This document shows positions 45,987-55,411 of a DNA stretch of 64,000 nucleotides, piece by piece. The stretch spans positions 1 through 64,000 of the forward strand of contig CABVDH010000003.1 in the NCBI GenBank assembly GCA_902497065.1. Reading direction: 5' to 3'. The DNA is from an uncultured Collinsella sp. (lineage in GTDB: Bacteria > Actinomycetota > Coriobacteriia > Coriobacteriales > Coriobacteriaceae). Position numbers and translations under genes: made by a program. Below the pieces are notes generated by a model. The model was not told the origin of the DNA, ran no database searches, and saw nothing but the letters and a program-made list of their open reading frames with translations. Position 1 is the first letter of the stretch, and each line of letters starts with the position of its first letter.

Positions 45987-47498
45987 TTAGTAGCTATCGT
46001 ACGAATAGTCGGTAGAATCGGTGGGTGTCTGACCGTCAGTTGCGGTATCGGCGCCATCCGTGGACTGGGCATCGGTAACGTCGGTGGTATCGGCACCATC
46101 GGTGGTATCGGTACCATCAGAACTTTCACCATTCTCGGAATCAGTCGTCTCCTTCTTGGGAACGGTGATCGTCACACGCGCCACGCCCGAGGTCTTGGTA
46201 TCGTAACGAACCTTTTCACCGTTCTTGGTAACGGTGACATCGGAAGGCTTGGACGTGGTGATCTCGATTGAGGACTCGGGCGTGTACTCCTGCTCAAAGG
46301 GGCCAGTCGCTTGGGCGCCATAGACCGACTTGCCGTCGACCTTGACCTCAATCCACGCGGTCTTTCCCTTGGCAACGGAGACTTTGACCTTCGTGACCTC
46401 GTTCTCTTCCTTCTTGGCCGTCGTCTTGGTAGCGTCCGAGTCAGTCGACTCATCCGTCGCCTCATCGGTGTCTTCGTCCTCGTCGACCGTTTCGGTCTTC
46501 TTAGAAGACTTCTTGGTCGTCGTCTTGGTAGCAGTGGGCGTCTCGGGCGTGGTCTCGGGCGCCGAAGATGCGCAGCCGCGCAGAAGCACCACGATGAGCA
46601 CAATCAACAACAGCGCAACGGCACCGATGCCGGCGTAGACGATACGCGGATCGAGCCCGTTGTTTTGAGGAGTACGTGATCCGCCGCGTCCACGATTGGA
46701 ACTGCTGCGGCCGCCTCCCTGAGGCATACGACCACGATTGCTATCGGAACGGCCGCGATAGCCACCCTGGCCCTGAAGGCTGCGCTGACCCGAGCGGGGC
46801 GCAAGTTCACCGCGGCCTTGATAGCCACGCTGGCCCGAACGCGGAGCCGAAGAGCGCTGGCCATACGGCTGTGATTGAGAGCGAAGACGCGGCGTCACCT
46901 GCGTGGCATCGGCATCCGCATAGCCACCGCGAGAGCGACCAGAAGAGACCCCACGGTAACCGCGATCGGAATAGCCGCCGTCGCCGTAGCCGGCACGAGG
47001 GTCACGAGCCACGCCGCGGGCAGCGGGAAGTGCACGGTCCTCGGGCATCGGCGTACTGCGGAACCGGTCACGCTGCGAACGAATCTCCTCGCCCGAACCC
47101 GTCTCGGTAATATAACCGGCCTGCTGAGGACGCTGTCCATAACGCGTCGAACGACCGCCCTGAACCATCAGGAAGCGCCCGTTATCGACCGAGGAACGCG
47201 AATTGACGTAGCCAGCGGCGTCCTGAAAACGACCGCCCTGCTGCGACGTCTCGCGCTCATATGCCATCAGATCGTCAAAGTAGGCATTGACGACCTCGCG
47301 CGGATTGAGGCCCAAAAAGCGAGCATAGCTCGAAATCATGCCCTGCGCATAGCCGCGCGGCGGCATCGAAGCAAAGTTACCGGTCTCGAAAAACTCGATG
47401 ATCTGCGGCCTGATTTTGATGGTGTTGGCGACTTGCTGAATGGAAAGGCCCATTCGGCGACGCTGCTCGAGCAGCATGTCACCAAAGCGTGCAGCCAT
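45987..47498 (-). CDS. RodZ-like HTH membrane protein
   Basis: Residues 1-70 form the RodZ-type helix-turn-helix (FGDMLLEQRRRMGLSIQQVA). A long Gly/Arg/Gln/Ser-rich linker (about 85-285), one membrane helix (about 288-310) and a Thr/Ser/Asp-rich extracellular stalk follow, with a DUF4115-like beta domain (about 375-455). RodZ links MreB to cell-wall synthesis; whether this organism has MreB is not shown. ATG 47498 shares one base with the ftsK stop (TGATG). Confidence 0.8.
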   Translation of the reverse strand: MAARFGDMLLEQRRRMGLSIQQVANTIKIRPQIIEFFETGNFASMPPRGYAQGMISSYARFLGLNPREVVNAYFDDLMAYERETSQQGGRFQDAAGYVNSRSSVDNGRFLMVQGGRSTRYGQRPQQAGYITETGSGEEIRSQRDRFRSTPMPEDRALPAARGVARDPRAGYGDGGYSDRGYRGVSSGRSRGGYADADATQVTPRLRSQSQPYGQRSSAPRSGQRGYQGRGELAPRSGQRSLQGQGGYRGRSDSNRGRMPQGGGRSSSNRGRGGSRTPQNNGLDPRIVYAGIGAVALLLIVLIVVLLRGCASSAPETTPETPTATKTTTKKSSKKTETVDEDEDTDEATDESTDSDATKTTAKKEENEVTKVKVSVAKGKTAWIEVKVDGKSVYGAQATGPFEQEYTPESSIEITTSKPSDVTVTKNGEKVRYDTKTSGVARVTITVPKKETTDSENGESSDGTDTTDGADTTDVTDAQSTDGADTATDGQTPTDSTDYSYDSY

Positions 47499-50278
47499 CA
47501 GAATCCTCCAAACTCACGATCTTCACGTGCCATCTCGGCGTCGACAGATTCCAGCGCGGCAAGCCCCTCCTCGTCCAGCAGGACCTCGCGCGGCTTGGAA
47601 CCGTCGGGCGGACCGACGACACCCTTTTCTTCCAGCATGTCCATAATACGCCCGGCGCGCGCATAGCCAACCTTCAGACGACGTTGCAGACCAGATGTGG
47701 AGCCAAGCTGCGATTCCACCACAATATGGGCGGCTTCCCAAATGAGAGGATCATCGTCTTGCGGCTCGGCGACTCCGGTGCGGACAATGCCGCCGCCACC
47801 CGCCATGGACATGGAAGCGGGCGCCACGGCAGACAGGATCTCCTCGTGGTAGTCGGGCTCGCTCTGCGACTTGACGAACTCGACAATCTCGTTGATTTCG
47901 TCATCCGAGACAAAGCAGCCCTGGATACGGCGAGGCTTGCCCCAGTCGACCTTTGAGAACAGCATGTCGCCCAAACCAGTGAGCTTTTCGGCGCCCATCT
48001 GATCAATGATGACGCGCGAGTCGATACCCGTGGCGACGTTAAAGGCGATGCGGTTGGTGATGTTAGCCTTGATAAGGCCCGTCACCACGTTAGAGCTCGG
48101 GCGCTGCGTGGCCACGATAAGGTGGATACCGGCGGCACGACCCAGCTGAGCAATACGCACGATCGAGGCCTCGACATCCTTACCGGCGACCATCATCAGG
48201 TCCGAGAGCTCGTCGATGATGATGACCAGGTAGGGCATCTTTTGCGGCGGGTTATCGTAATGCTCAAACTCGCCGGCGGCCTGCTTTTCGTTGTAGGTCG
48301 AGATCTTACGCACGTTGAGACGCTCGAAGACCTTCAGGCGACGCTCCATCTCGGACACGGCCCATTGCAGAGCGCTCGCGGCCTGCTTGGGCTCGGTCAC
48401 TACAGGCACGTAAAGATGCGGCAGACCGTTATAGCCCGCAAGCTCGACGCGCTTGGGGTCGACCATGATCAGGCGAACGTCCTCGGGAAGGGCGCGCATG
48501 AGCAAGGTCGTGATGATGGAGTTGATCATGACCGACTTACCGGAACCCGTGGTACCGGCGATCAGCAGGTGGGGCATCTTGGCAAGGTCGGCGACGACCG
48601 GCGTACCCTCGGCATCTCGACCGATGGCGAGCTCGAGCGGACCGCCCTTCACATAGGGAAGCACGTCGCCCAGGTTGACGTTCTGGCGCTTGCGATTGGG
48701 GATCTCGATACCCACAAGCGAGGTGCCGGGGATCGGGGCAAAGATACGCACGGACTGGGCAGCAAGCGATAGCGCGATATCGTCCTCGAGGCTCGAAATC
48801 TTGCTCACGCGCTCGCCCTCGCCAGGTTGCAGCTTAAAGGTCGTCACCGTGGGGCCGGCGATCCAGCCGACCACGCGGGCACTACGACCAAACTCCAGCA
48901 AGGTGGACTGAAGCGACTCGGCAGTCTGTTCCAGCTCCTTGTCAGAAGACGCGGAGGAAGCCGACTGCGGGTTGGCATGCAGAATCTCAAGTGGCGGAAG
49001 TTTGAGGCCGTCCTCTTCTTCGCCCTCGTTATCTGCGGCGCCGCCGTCCGCTCCCCCATCGCTAGCCGCAGCCGATTCGACAGCACTCAAGGCAGGCGCA
49101 TCGGCAACCTTGGGATGCTTCAAGAAGTCGGGGATCTGAGGTGCTGCCGAGACAGGATTCACGGCAAACGGCGGCTCGGACTCGTCGATCTTATCGGGGT
49201 CGTCTTCCATCGAAAGCTGACCGGTTACCTGGTCGCGCTTTGCATGGCGACGCGGCAGCAAAGTTGTCTTTGCGGTCTCAATCGGAGCCTCGTCGTCCTC
49301 GTCATCGCCCTCGGTGAGCTCAATCTCGCTCTCGGACCAAGACGGGTCGGGCTCACTCGTATTGAGTTTGGGCGCAGCCTTGCCCTTCTTGGCATGGCGG
49401 CGCGGCAACAGCGTCGTCTTAGCGCGCTCAGCTTCCACGGCATCGGACACGTCGACAAACGGGTCCTCGTCCTCGTCGTCATCGTCCAAAACCGGGTCCA
49501 CATCGTTGCCCATGACCGTGGTCACGGCAGCATCGGAGCCCTTTTGACGAAGAATGCTCAGGTGAGGACGGGCAACGCCGGGCACCGAAAGGGCCTCATC
49601 GTCACCCCACGGACTCGCGTTAACATCGGCACGACGGCGCTCGGCAAAATCAGCCGCACGGTCGCGAGCAGAGCGCAAAACGCCGCCCACCGAAAAGCCG
49701 ATGATGACCAGGCCCACGACGACAAGGCCCAACAGGACCACCATCGCGATAGGCTTACCCAGGGCATTCTGCAGCGCACTCGCAATAAACGCACCAATGT
49801 AGCCACCCGAGGCGGACAGATTTTGCGGCGTGAACATAAGGTCGCACGAGTCGCTCGTACCTGGCACCATCAACGAAAGAATGGAGACGACGGCGATAAA
49901 GACCACGGCGCCGCCCGCAACAGAGCGCGCGTTGAGCGGCGAGTCCTCGCCTAAAAAGAGCGTGGCGGCAAACAGCAAAATGACGATCGGCAGCACGTAG
50001 GCGCCCAGACCAAAGCCCAAGTGGTAGAAACCGGCAACCGCAGCCGTAACGGGCGCAGTCGCCGGCGAAATCACGGCAATAAAGGACGCAATCGCCAAGA
50101 CGGCAATGACCACGCCGGCGATATCGCGGTTGGCCGAGGGCTCGACCAAGGGCTCAAAATCATCGAAGTCCGCCTCGTGGCCCTTATTGGCACGCAGATG
50201 GGAACCGGCACCCTTAGCAGATGCCGGTTGGTTGTTGGCCTTATTGCCTTTGGCGTTTTGTGCAGATCCGCGCGCCAA
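47498..50278 (-). CDS. ftsK: DNA translocase FtsK/SpoIIIE
   Basis: Pumps chromosomal DNA through the septum. Four to five membrane helices lie in residues about 50-205, followed by an acidic low-complexity linker with two similar AKTTLLPRRHAKK blocks. The motor domain has GTTGSGKS near 573 and a Walker B region IIDELSDLMM, and the C-terminal winged-helix gamma domain (about 860-926) ends the protein. The start is TTG 50278 with GGAGG five bases upstream, one base after the rnj stop. 926 aa. Confidence 0.95.
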   Translation of the reverse strand: MARGSAQNAKGNKANNQPASAKGAGSHLRANKGHEADFDDFEPLVEPSANRDIAGVVIAVLAIASFIAVISPATAPVTAAVAGFYHLGFGLGAYVLPIVILLFAATLFLGEDSPLNARSVAGGAVVFIAVVSILSLMVPGTSDSCDLMFTPQNLSASGGYIGAFIASALQNALGKPIAMVVLLGLVVVGLVIIGFSVGGVLRSARDRAADFAERRRADVNASPWGDDEALSVPGVARPHLSILRQKGSDAAVTTVMGNDVDPVLDDDDEDEDPFVDVSDAVEAERAKTTLLPRRHAKKGKAAPKLNTSEPDPSWSESEIELTEGDDEDDEAPIETAKTTLLPRRHAKRDQVTGQLSMEDDPDKIDESEPPFAVNPVSAAPQIPDFLKHPKVADAPALSAVESAAASDGGADGGAADNEGEEEDGLKLPPLEILHANPQSASSASSDKELEQTAESLQSTLLEFGRSARVVGWIAGPTVTTFKLQPGEGERVSKISSLEDDIALSLAAQSVRIFAPIPGTSLVGIEIPNRKRQNVNLGDVLPYVKGGPLELAIGRDAEGTPVVADLAKMPHLLIAGTTGSGKSVMINSIITTLLMRALPEDVRLIMVDPKRVELAGYNGLPHLYVPVVTEPKQAASALQWAVSEMERRLKVFERLNVRKISTYNEKQAAGEFEHYDNPPQKMPYLVIIIDELSDLMMVAGKDVEASIVRIAQLGRAAGIHLIVATQRPSSNVVTGLIKANITNRIAFNVATGIDSRVIIDQMGAEKLTGLGDMLFSKVDWGKPRRIQGCFVSDDEINEIVEFVKSQSEPDYHEEILSAVAPASMSMAGGGGIVRTGVAEPQDDDPLIWEAAHIVVESQLGSTSGLQRRLKVGYARAGRIMDMLEEKGVVGPPDGSKPREVLLDEEGLAALESVDAEMAREDREFGGF

Positions 50279-50279
50279 A

Positions 50280-51950
50280 CTAAACCTCCATGACGACCGG
50301 GATGATCATCGGACGAGTGCGCGTACGGCTCCAGATAAAGTTGGAGAGCGAGTCGCGCACGGCCTTGCGAATGGCATCGGAACCGCTGCTCGTAAAGCTG
50401 AACTTGCCCTTCTCGATCGTCTTCATAATGGACGCGGAGGCATCCTCGGAGAACTGGTCGTCGATGGCAAACGAGACGCCGCGGCCCGAGAACTCGATGG
50501 CCTCGATCTTCTTGTGCTTGAGCGAGACGATGGCAACAGCGGTAACCATACCGTCGTTGGCGAGCTTCTGACGATCACGCAAGACGATGGGGTCGGTATC
50601 GCCGATGCGCAGGCCGTCGACGTAAACGACGCCGGACTCGACGGGCGTACCGCGCTTAACGATACCGCCGCGCATCTCGAGCGTGTCGCCGTTGTCGAGG
50701 ATAAAGATATGATCGTCCTTGAGACCCATCTTGCGGGCCAGTTGGGCATGGGCGCGCAGATGCACGGCTTCACCGTGAACCGGCATAAAGTACGTGGGCT
50801 TGGCCATGGCCATCAGGAGCTTGAGCTCCTCCTGGCTACCGTGACCGGAAACGTGAACGAGAGCGCGGTTCTTATCCCACACGTCGCAGCCGAGCTTGGC
50901 CAGGCTGTTGACGACCTGCTGGACGGCCTTCTCGTTGCCGGGAACGGGAGTTGCTGAGAGGATGACGGTATCGCCCTCGTGGATGGAGAGCGTCTTGTGC
51001 TCGCCATTGGCCATGCGGGACAGGGCCGACAGCGGCTCGCCCTGCGAACCGGTGCACATGACGACGATCTTGTCGTCGGGCAGGTTATCGATATCGAAGG
51101 CATCGATGATATCGGCATCGTCGATGTTGAGGTAGCCCAGCTCGCGCGCGACGCGGGTGTTGGTGAGCATGGAGCGACCGGTCACAACGACCTTACGGCC
51201 GCACTTACGGGCGGCATCGCAGATCTGCTGCAGGCGATGAATGTGGCTCGAGAACGACGCGACGAACACGCGACCCGGGGCGTTCTTGATGGCGTGCAGC
51301 AGATTGGGACCAACCTCGGCCTCGGACTTGGTAAAGCCAGGAACCGTGGCGTTGGTGGAGTCGGAAAGCAGCAGGTCGATGCCCTGCTTGGCAAAGCGGC
51401 TGATAGCGGCATAGTCGGGCGTGACACCATCGATAGGCGTCTGGTCGAGCTTAAAGTCGCCGGTGTGCATAACGGTGCCCTGGTTGGTGCGGATGAACAC
51501 GCCCAGAGCGCCGGGGATGGAGTGCGTCATCGAGAAGAAGTCGAGCGAGATTCCGCCGAGGTTGACATGGCTGCCGCCCTTGACCTCGCGGAACTTGGGT
51601 GCGCGGATGCGGAACTCGGAAAGCTTGCCCTCGATGAAACCGAGCGTCAGCTTACTCGAGAAGATGGGCACCTTGTTGTTGAGGTCCTGCAGCAGGTACG
51701 GAAGCGAACCGGTGTGGTCCTCGTGGCCGTGGGTGACGACGATACCGCGGAGCTTCTCCTCGTTCTCCAGAACATAGGTGTAGTCGGGAAGCACCAGATC
51801 GATACCAGGCTGGGAGTCATCCGGGAACATGAGACCGGCGTCGACGAGCACCATGTCGTCGCCGCACTCGAAGACCGTCATGTTCTTGCCGATGCCGTCA
51901 AGGCCGCCGAGCGGGATGATCTTCAAGGGAGATGATTTTTTAGCTGCCAT
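50280..51950 (-). CDS. rnj: Ribonuclease J
   Basis: Metallo-beta-lactamase ribonuclease with 5'-3' exo- and endonuclease activity. The zinc motif HGHEDHTG is at 74-81. Beta-CASP motifs include MCTGSQGEPLSALSRMA and SGHGSQEEL, and the C-terminal dimerisation part follows. 556 aa, normal. The upstream gap to pnp carries two unusual long hairpins. Confidence 0.95.
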   Translation of the reverse strand: MAAKKSSPLKIIPLGGLDGIGKNMTVFECGDDMVLVDAGLMFPDDSQPGIDLVLPDYTYVLENEEKLRGIVVTHGHEDHTGSLPYLLQDLNNKVPIFSSKLTLGFIEGKLSEFRIRAPKFREVKGGSHVNLGGISLDFFSMTHSIPGALGVFIRTNQGTVMHTGDFKLDQTPIDGVTPDYAAISRFAKQGIDLLLSDSTNATVPGFTKSEAEVGPNLLHAIKNAPGRVFVASFSSHIHRLQQICDAARKCGRKVVVTGRSMLTNTRVARELGYLNIDDADIIDAFDIDNLPDDKIVVMCTGSQGEPLSALSRMANGEHKTLSIHEGDTVILSATPVPGNEKAVQQVVNSLAKLGCDVWDKNRALVHVSGHGSQEELKLLMAMAKPTYFMPVHGEAVHLRAHAQLARKMGLKDDHIFILDNGDTLEMRGGIVKRGTPVESGVVYVDGLRIGDTDPIVLRDRQKLANDGMVTAVAIVSLKHKKIEAIEFSGRGVSFAIDDQFSEDASASIMKTIEKGKFSFTSSGSDAIRKAVRDSLSNFIWSRTRTRPMIIPVVMEV

Positions 51951-52138
51951 AGGTTAGTGTTGTTTCCTTTCTTCGAAACGGGTCTGAAACAACCGACGGG
52001 GCGCTTCTGGCAAACCGACCGCCGGGAACGTACAAACATGCATCACAGAGTCGATGCAATAACCACAGTATGATACCCATTTGCACAACAACAGACCACC
52101 CATGCATCAAAGCCCCATCTGAACCTGTGTATCCCGCC

Positions 52139-52279
52139 GGTCAGGGCTCAGCGGCCCCGGCACGGGCTAAGTTTCCTGCTCTACAGTCCTGCTCACGACG
52201 GAGGCCACATTAAGTGGCCTCCTGTTCGTGCGGAACTCGCGATAAACTTAGCCCGTGCCGGGGCCGCTGAGCCCTGACC
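52139..52279. repeat. Long hairpin element A with conserved 69-nt core
   Basis: Perfect 36-bp arms (52139-52174 with 52244-52279) flank a 69-nt core (52175-52243). The core begins CCTGCTCTACAGTCCTGC, ends GTGCGGAACTCGCGAT and contains an internal 9-bp hairpin GGAGGCCAC-ATTAA-GTGGCCTCC. The same core occurs in element B in the other orientation. It lies in the 648-base gap between rnj and pnp. Confidence 0.9.
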
Positions 52280-52403
52280 TGCCAATATGAGATAGGTTTA
52301 TTTTGGTAGGTTTTATCAGGGGAAATACTGCTGTGTCTATCTACTGATCTGAAATCTGACTACTGAATAGACTGTCTAACTAAATAGCGAGCGGCACTAA
52401 CCA

Positions 52404-52552
52404 GCCCTTTTGCTTGCGCCCGGGAGGGCCGCATATGAAGTTTATCGCGAGTTCCGCACGCAAAGGAAAGCACTTAATGTGCTTTCCGTCTTGCGCAGGA
52501 CTGTAGAGCAGGAAACTTCATATGCGGCCCTCCCGGGCGCAAGCAAAAGGGC
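52404..52552. repeat. Long hairpin element B with the same 69-nt core, inverted
   Basis: Perfect 40-bp arms (52404-52443 with 52513-52552) unrelated to those of element A, except that both end in AAGTTT next to the core. The 69-nt core (52444-52512), read on the minus strand, matches that of A at 59 of 69 positions. Its internal hairpin is GGAAAGCAC-ATTAA-GTGCTTTCC, so three base pairs changed in compensating fashion. The outer arm overlaps the pnp terminator. Confidence 0.9.
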
Positions 52553-52575
52553 GACCCCATTGCGGAGTCGCCCTT
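52547..52575 (-). terminator. Terminator of pnp
   Basis: Perfect 9-bp stem AAGGGCGAC/GTCGCCCTT (52547-52555 with 52567-52575), 24 bases after the pnp stop codon, followed by TTTTGC on the minus strand. Confidence 0.8.
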
Positions 52576-52598
52576 GTTGAACTGCTTATGTGTAGCTG

Positions 52599-54845
52599 TT
52601 ACTCGGCGTCGTGGTGACGGCGGGGCTTGCGGCCTCCGTTGTCGCCGGGACGGCGCGGACGGTCGCTGCGCTCGGAGCGCTCGCGACGCGGACGCTCACG
52701 GCGTTGGAAGTGCTCGCCGTCGCCTTCGGAGGCACCCTCGGCACGAGCAGGGGCCTCGGGCTTGTCCAGACGATCGAGCGAGATCTTGCCGCGATCGTCG
52801 ACCTCGATGACGACGACCTTGACCTCGTCGCCCACGTTGAGGACGTCCTCGACCTTCTCCACGCGGCCCTTGGCGACGCGGGAGATGTGCAGCAGACCGT
52901 CCTTACCGGGCAGCAGGTTGACGAAGGCGCCGAAGGGCTGGATGGAGACCACGCGACCGGTGTACTCCTCACCCGGCTCGGGAACCTTGATGATGAGCTT
53001 GATACGCTCGACGGCCTGGTCGACGGACTCGCCGGTGCCGCCGACAAAGACGGTACCATCCTCCTGGATGTCGACCGAGGCGCCGGTCTCGTCCTGGATG
53101 CCGCGGATAACCTTACCGCCGGAACCGATGACGTCGCGGATCTTGTCGGTCGGAACCTGGATGGAGACGATACGCGGGGCGGTGCTGCGCGTGGTGTGGC
53201 GCGGCTCGGGAATCACATCGAGCATCTTCTGCAGGATGAAGGCGCGACCCTCCTTGGCCTGCTGCAGGGCGCGGGCCAGGATGTCGAAGGTGAGGCCGGT
53301 GGCCTTGTTGTCCATCTGCAGGGCGGTGATGCCCTCGGTGGTGCCGGTGACCTTAAAGTCCATGTCGCCCAGGAAGTCCTCGAGACCCTGGATGTCGGAC
53401 AGGACCACGGTCTTGCCCTCCTCCTGGATCAGGCCCATGGCGATACCGGAGACCGGGCGCTTAATGGGCACGCCGCCGTCCATAAGGGCGAGCGTGGAGC
53501 CGCAGGTCGAAGCCATCGAAGAGGAGCCGTTGGACTCCATGACCTCGGAGACGACGCGGATGGCGTAGGGGAACTCGTTCTCGTCGGGAAGCACCGGAAG
53601 CAGAGCGCGCTCGGCCAGATTGCCATGGCCGATCTCGCGGCGCTTGGGGCTGCCCATGCGGCCGGTCTCGCCGGTGCAGAACGGCGGGAAGTTGTAGTGG
53701 TGCATGTAGCGCTTGCCCTCGGTGGGCTCGATGGTATCCAGACGCTGGCCCTCGTTGAGCATGCCGAGCGACAGGACGGAGAGCACCTGGGTCTGGCCAC
53801 GCTGGAACAGGCCGGAGCCGTGAACGAGCGGCAGGTAGTTGTCCTTCACCATGATGGGACGGATCTCGTCGGCGGCACGGCCGTCGACGCGCTCACCGGT
53901 CTCGACGACCATGGTGCGCATGGCCTTCTTCTCGAGCTTCTTGAGCGCCACGGGGATCTCGCGCTCCCAAGCGGCCTGCTCCTCCTCGGTAAACTCGGCA
54001 CGGATGGACTCCTTCAGAGCCTCGACCTTGCCGATACGGGAGAGCTTGTCGGCGTCGCGAAGGGCGGCTGCCATCTCGTCGTAGTGGGCGAAGATGCGCT
54101 CCTGGACCTCCTCGACGGGCTGGTCGAGCGGGTACTCCTTCTTGACGATGGGGCCGTTGACCTGCTCCCACTCGGCAACGAACTCGTCCTGAGCCTGGCA
54201 GAAAGCAGCAAGAGCCTCCTGGCCAAACTTCATGGCGGCGAGCATGTCGTCCTCGGAGATCTCCTCGGCGCCGGCCTCGACCATCGAGATGAAGTCGGCA
54301 GAGCCGCCCAGCTCCAGGTCCAGATCGGAGTTCTCACGCTCCTCGTAGGTGGGGTTGACGATAAACTCGCCGGTCTCCACGTTACGGCCGATGCGCACGC
54401 AGGCAAGCGGACCCTCGAAGGGCACGCCGCCGAGCGTCATGGCCAGAGAAGCACCCATGACGTTGATGACGTCGAAGGGGTTGACCTGGTCGGCGACGAG
54501 CGAGGTGGCGACGATGTGCACCTCGTTGCGGAAGCCATCCGGGAAGCTCGGGCGAATCGGACGGTCGATCATGCGCGCGGTGAGCGTAGCCTTCTCACTG
54601 GGACGGCCCTCACGCTTGAGGTAGCCACCCGGGATGCGGCCGGCGGCGTACATCTTCTCGTTGAAGTCGACGGTCAGCGGGAAGAAGTCGTAGTTCTTAC
54701 GCTCCTTGGAGACGACCACGGTGTCGAGCATCGTGGTGTCACCCTGCTTGACCAGGCAGGCGCCGGTGGCCTGCTTGGCAAGCTCGCCCGACTCAAAGGT
54801 GTAGGTCTTGCCGTACAGCTCAAAGGTCTTGGATACGAGTGTCAT
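52599..54845 (-). CDS. pnp: Polyribonucleotide nucleotidyltransferase
   Basis: Phosphorolytic 3'-5' exoribonuclease. Two RNase PH domains (about 10-230 and 320-550), an intervening helical domain, a KH domain near 560-620 (IRDVIGSGGKVIRGIQDETGA) and an S1 domain (about 625-700) are in order. A 45-residue basic Arg-rich tail extends beyond S1, which is not universal. It follows rpsO, the usual order. Confidence 0.96.
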   Translation of the reverse strand: MTLVSKTFELYGKTYTFESGELAKQATGACLVKQGDTTMLDTVVVSKERKNYDFFPLTVDFNEKMYAAGRIPGGYLKREGRPSEKATLTARMIDRPIRPSFPDGFRNEVHIVATSLVADQVNPFDVINVMGASLAMTLGGVPFEGPLACVRIGRNVETGEFIVNPTYEERENSDLDLELGGSADFISMVEAGAEEISEDDMLAAMKFGQEALAAFCQAQDEFVAEWEQVNGPIVKKEYPLDQPVEEVQERIFAHYDEMAAALRDADKLSRIGKVEALKESIRAEFTEEEQAAWEREIPVALKKLEKKAMRTMVVETGERVDGRAADEIRPIMVKDNYLPLVHGSGLFQRGQTQVLSVLSLGMLNEGQRLDTIEPTEGKRYMHHYNFPPFCTGETGRMGSPKRREIGHGNLAERALLPVLPDENEFPYAIRVVSEVMESNGSSSMASTCGSTLALMDGGVPIKRPVSGIAMGLIQEEGKTVVLSDIQGLEDFLGDMDFKVTGTTEGITALQMDNKATGLTFDILARALQQAKEGRAFILQKMLDVIPEPRHTTRSTAPRIVSIQVPTDKIRDVIGSGGKVIRGIQDETGASVDIQEDGTVFVGGTGESVDQAVERIKLIIKVPEPGEEYTGRVVSIQPFGAFVNLLPGKDGLLHISRVAKGRVEKVEDVLNVGDEVKVVVIEVDDRGKISLDRLDKPEAPARAEGASEGDGEHFQRRERPRRERSERSDRPRRPGDNGGRKPRRHHDAE

Positions 54846-54952
54846 TGTTCTCCTTTACCCCGCAGACCCCTTGCCTGCGGGCTTCTCATGTGACGCGGGC
54901 CCCCTGCCCCCGCCACGCTTCAGAGCGTGATTGTTCGCGCCCTTACACAAAA

Positions 54953-54981
54953 AGAGCGCCCCGCTGCGCAGGACGCTCTTA
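54953..54981 (-). terminator. Terminator/attenuator between rpsO and pnp
   Basis: Stem AAGAGCG/CGCTCTT (54953-54959 with 54975-54981), followed by TTTTTGTG on the minus strand, 13 bases after the rpsO stop. Confidence 0.75.
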
Positions 54982-54994
54982 GCATGTACAAATC

Positions 54995-55273
54995 CTACTG
55001 GATGTTGTCGCGGATGCCCAGAGCCTTGATGAGCTCACGGTACTCGACGATGTCGTTCTTCTTGATGTAGGAGAGAAGACGACGACGACGGCCGACGAGC
55101 ATGAGCAGGCCACGACGGGTGTGGAAGTCCTTCTGGTGGGACTTCATGTGCTCGGTCAGCTCCTTGATGCGCTCGGACAGGATGGCGACCTGAACCTTGG
55201 GGTTGCCGGTGTCGACCGGGGTGTTACCGAACTGGGCAGTCAGCTCCGCCTTGCGCTCTTTGGAAACAGTCAT
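54995..55273 (-). CDS. rpsO: 30S ribosomal protein S15
   Basis: uS15 of the small subunit. GNPKVQVAILSERIKELTEHM, KDFHTRRGLLMLVGRRRRLL and YRELIKALGIR are diagnostic. ATG 55273 has AAAGGTG five bases upstream; the longer frame is upstream non-coding sequence. 92 aa, close to the usual 89. Confidence 0.97.
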   Translation of the reverse strand: MTVSKERKAELTAQFGNTPVDTGNPKVQVAILSERIKELTEHMKSHQKDFHTRRGLLMLVGRRRRLLSYIKKNDIVEYRELIKALGIRDNIQ

Positions 55274-55411
55274 TGTTTCACCTTTCGTTTTACGTCGCCC
55301 GCGGGCGACTCGATTCGCCTCGGACTGGGAAGCCGCCGGTGGAGCGAGCAACCAAGGTCGAGGTACCAACAGGTCGGCATGATACCACAAGCAGCCCGCG
55401 CCTGCGCATCA

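Noticed and set aside
52611..54893. 760-codon open frame on the plus strand opposite pnp
   Set aside because: Antisense shadow of a real gene in GC-rich DNA; its translation is Gly/Ala/Leu/Val/Asp-rich without any domain, and pnp is certain.
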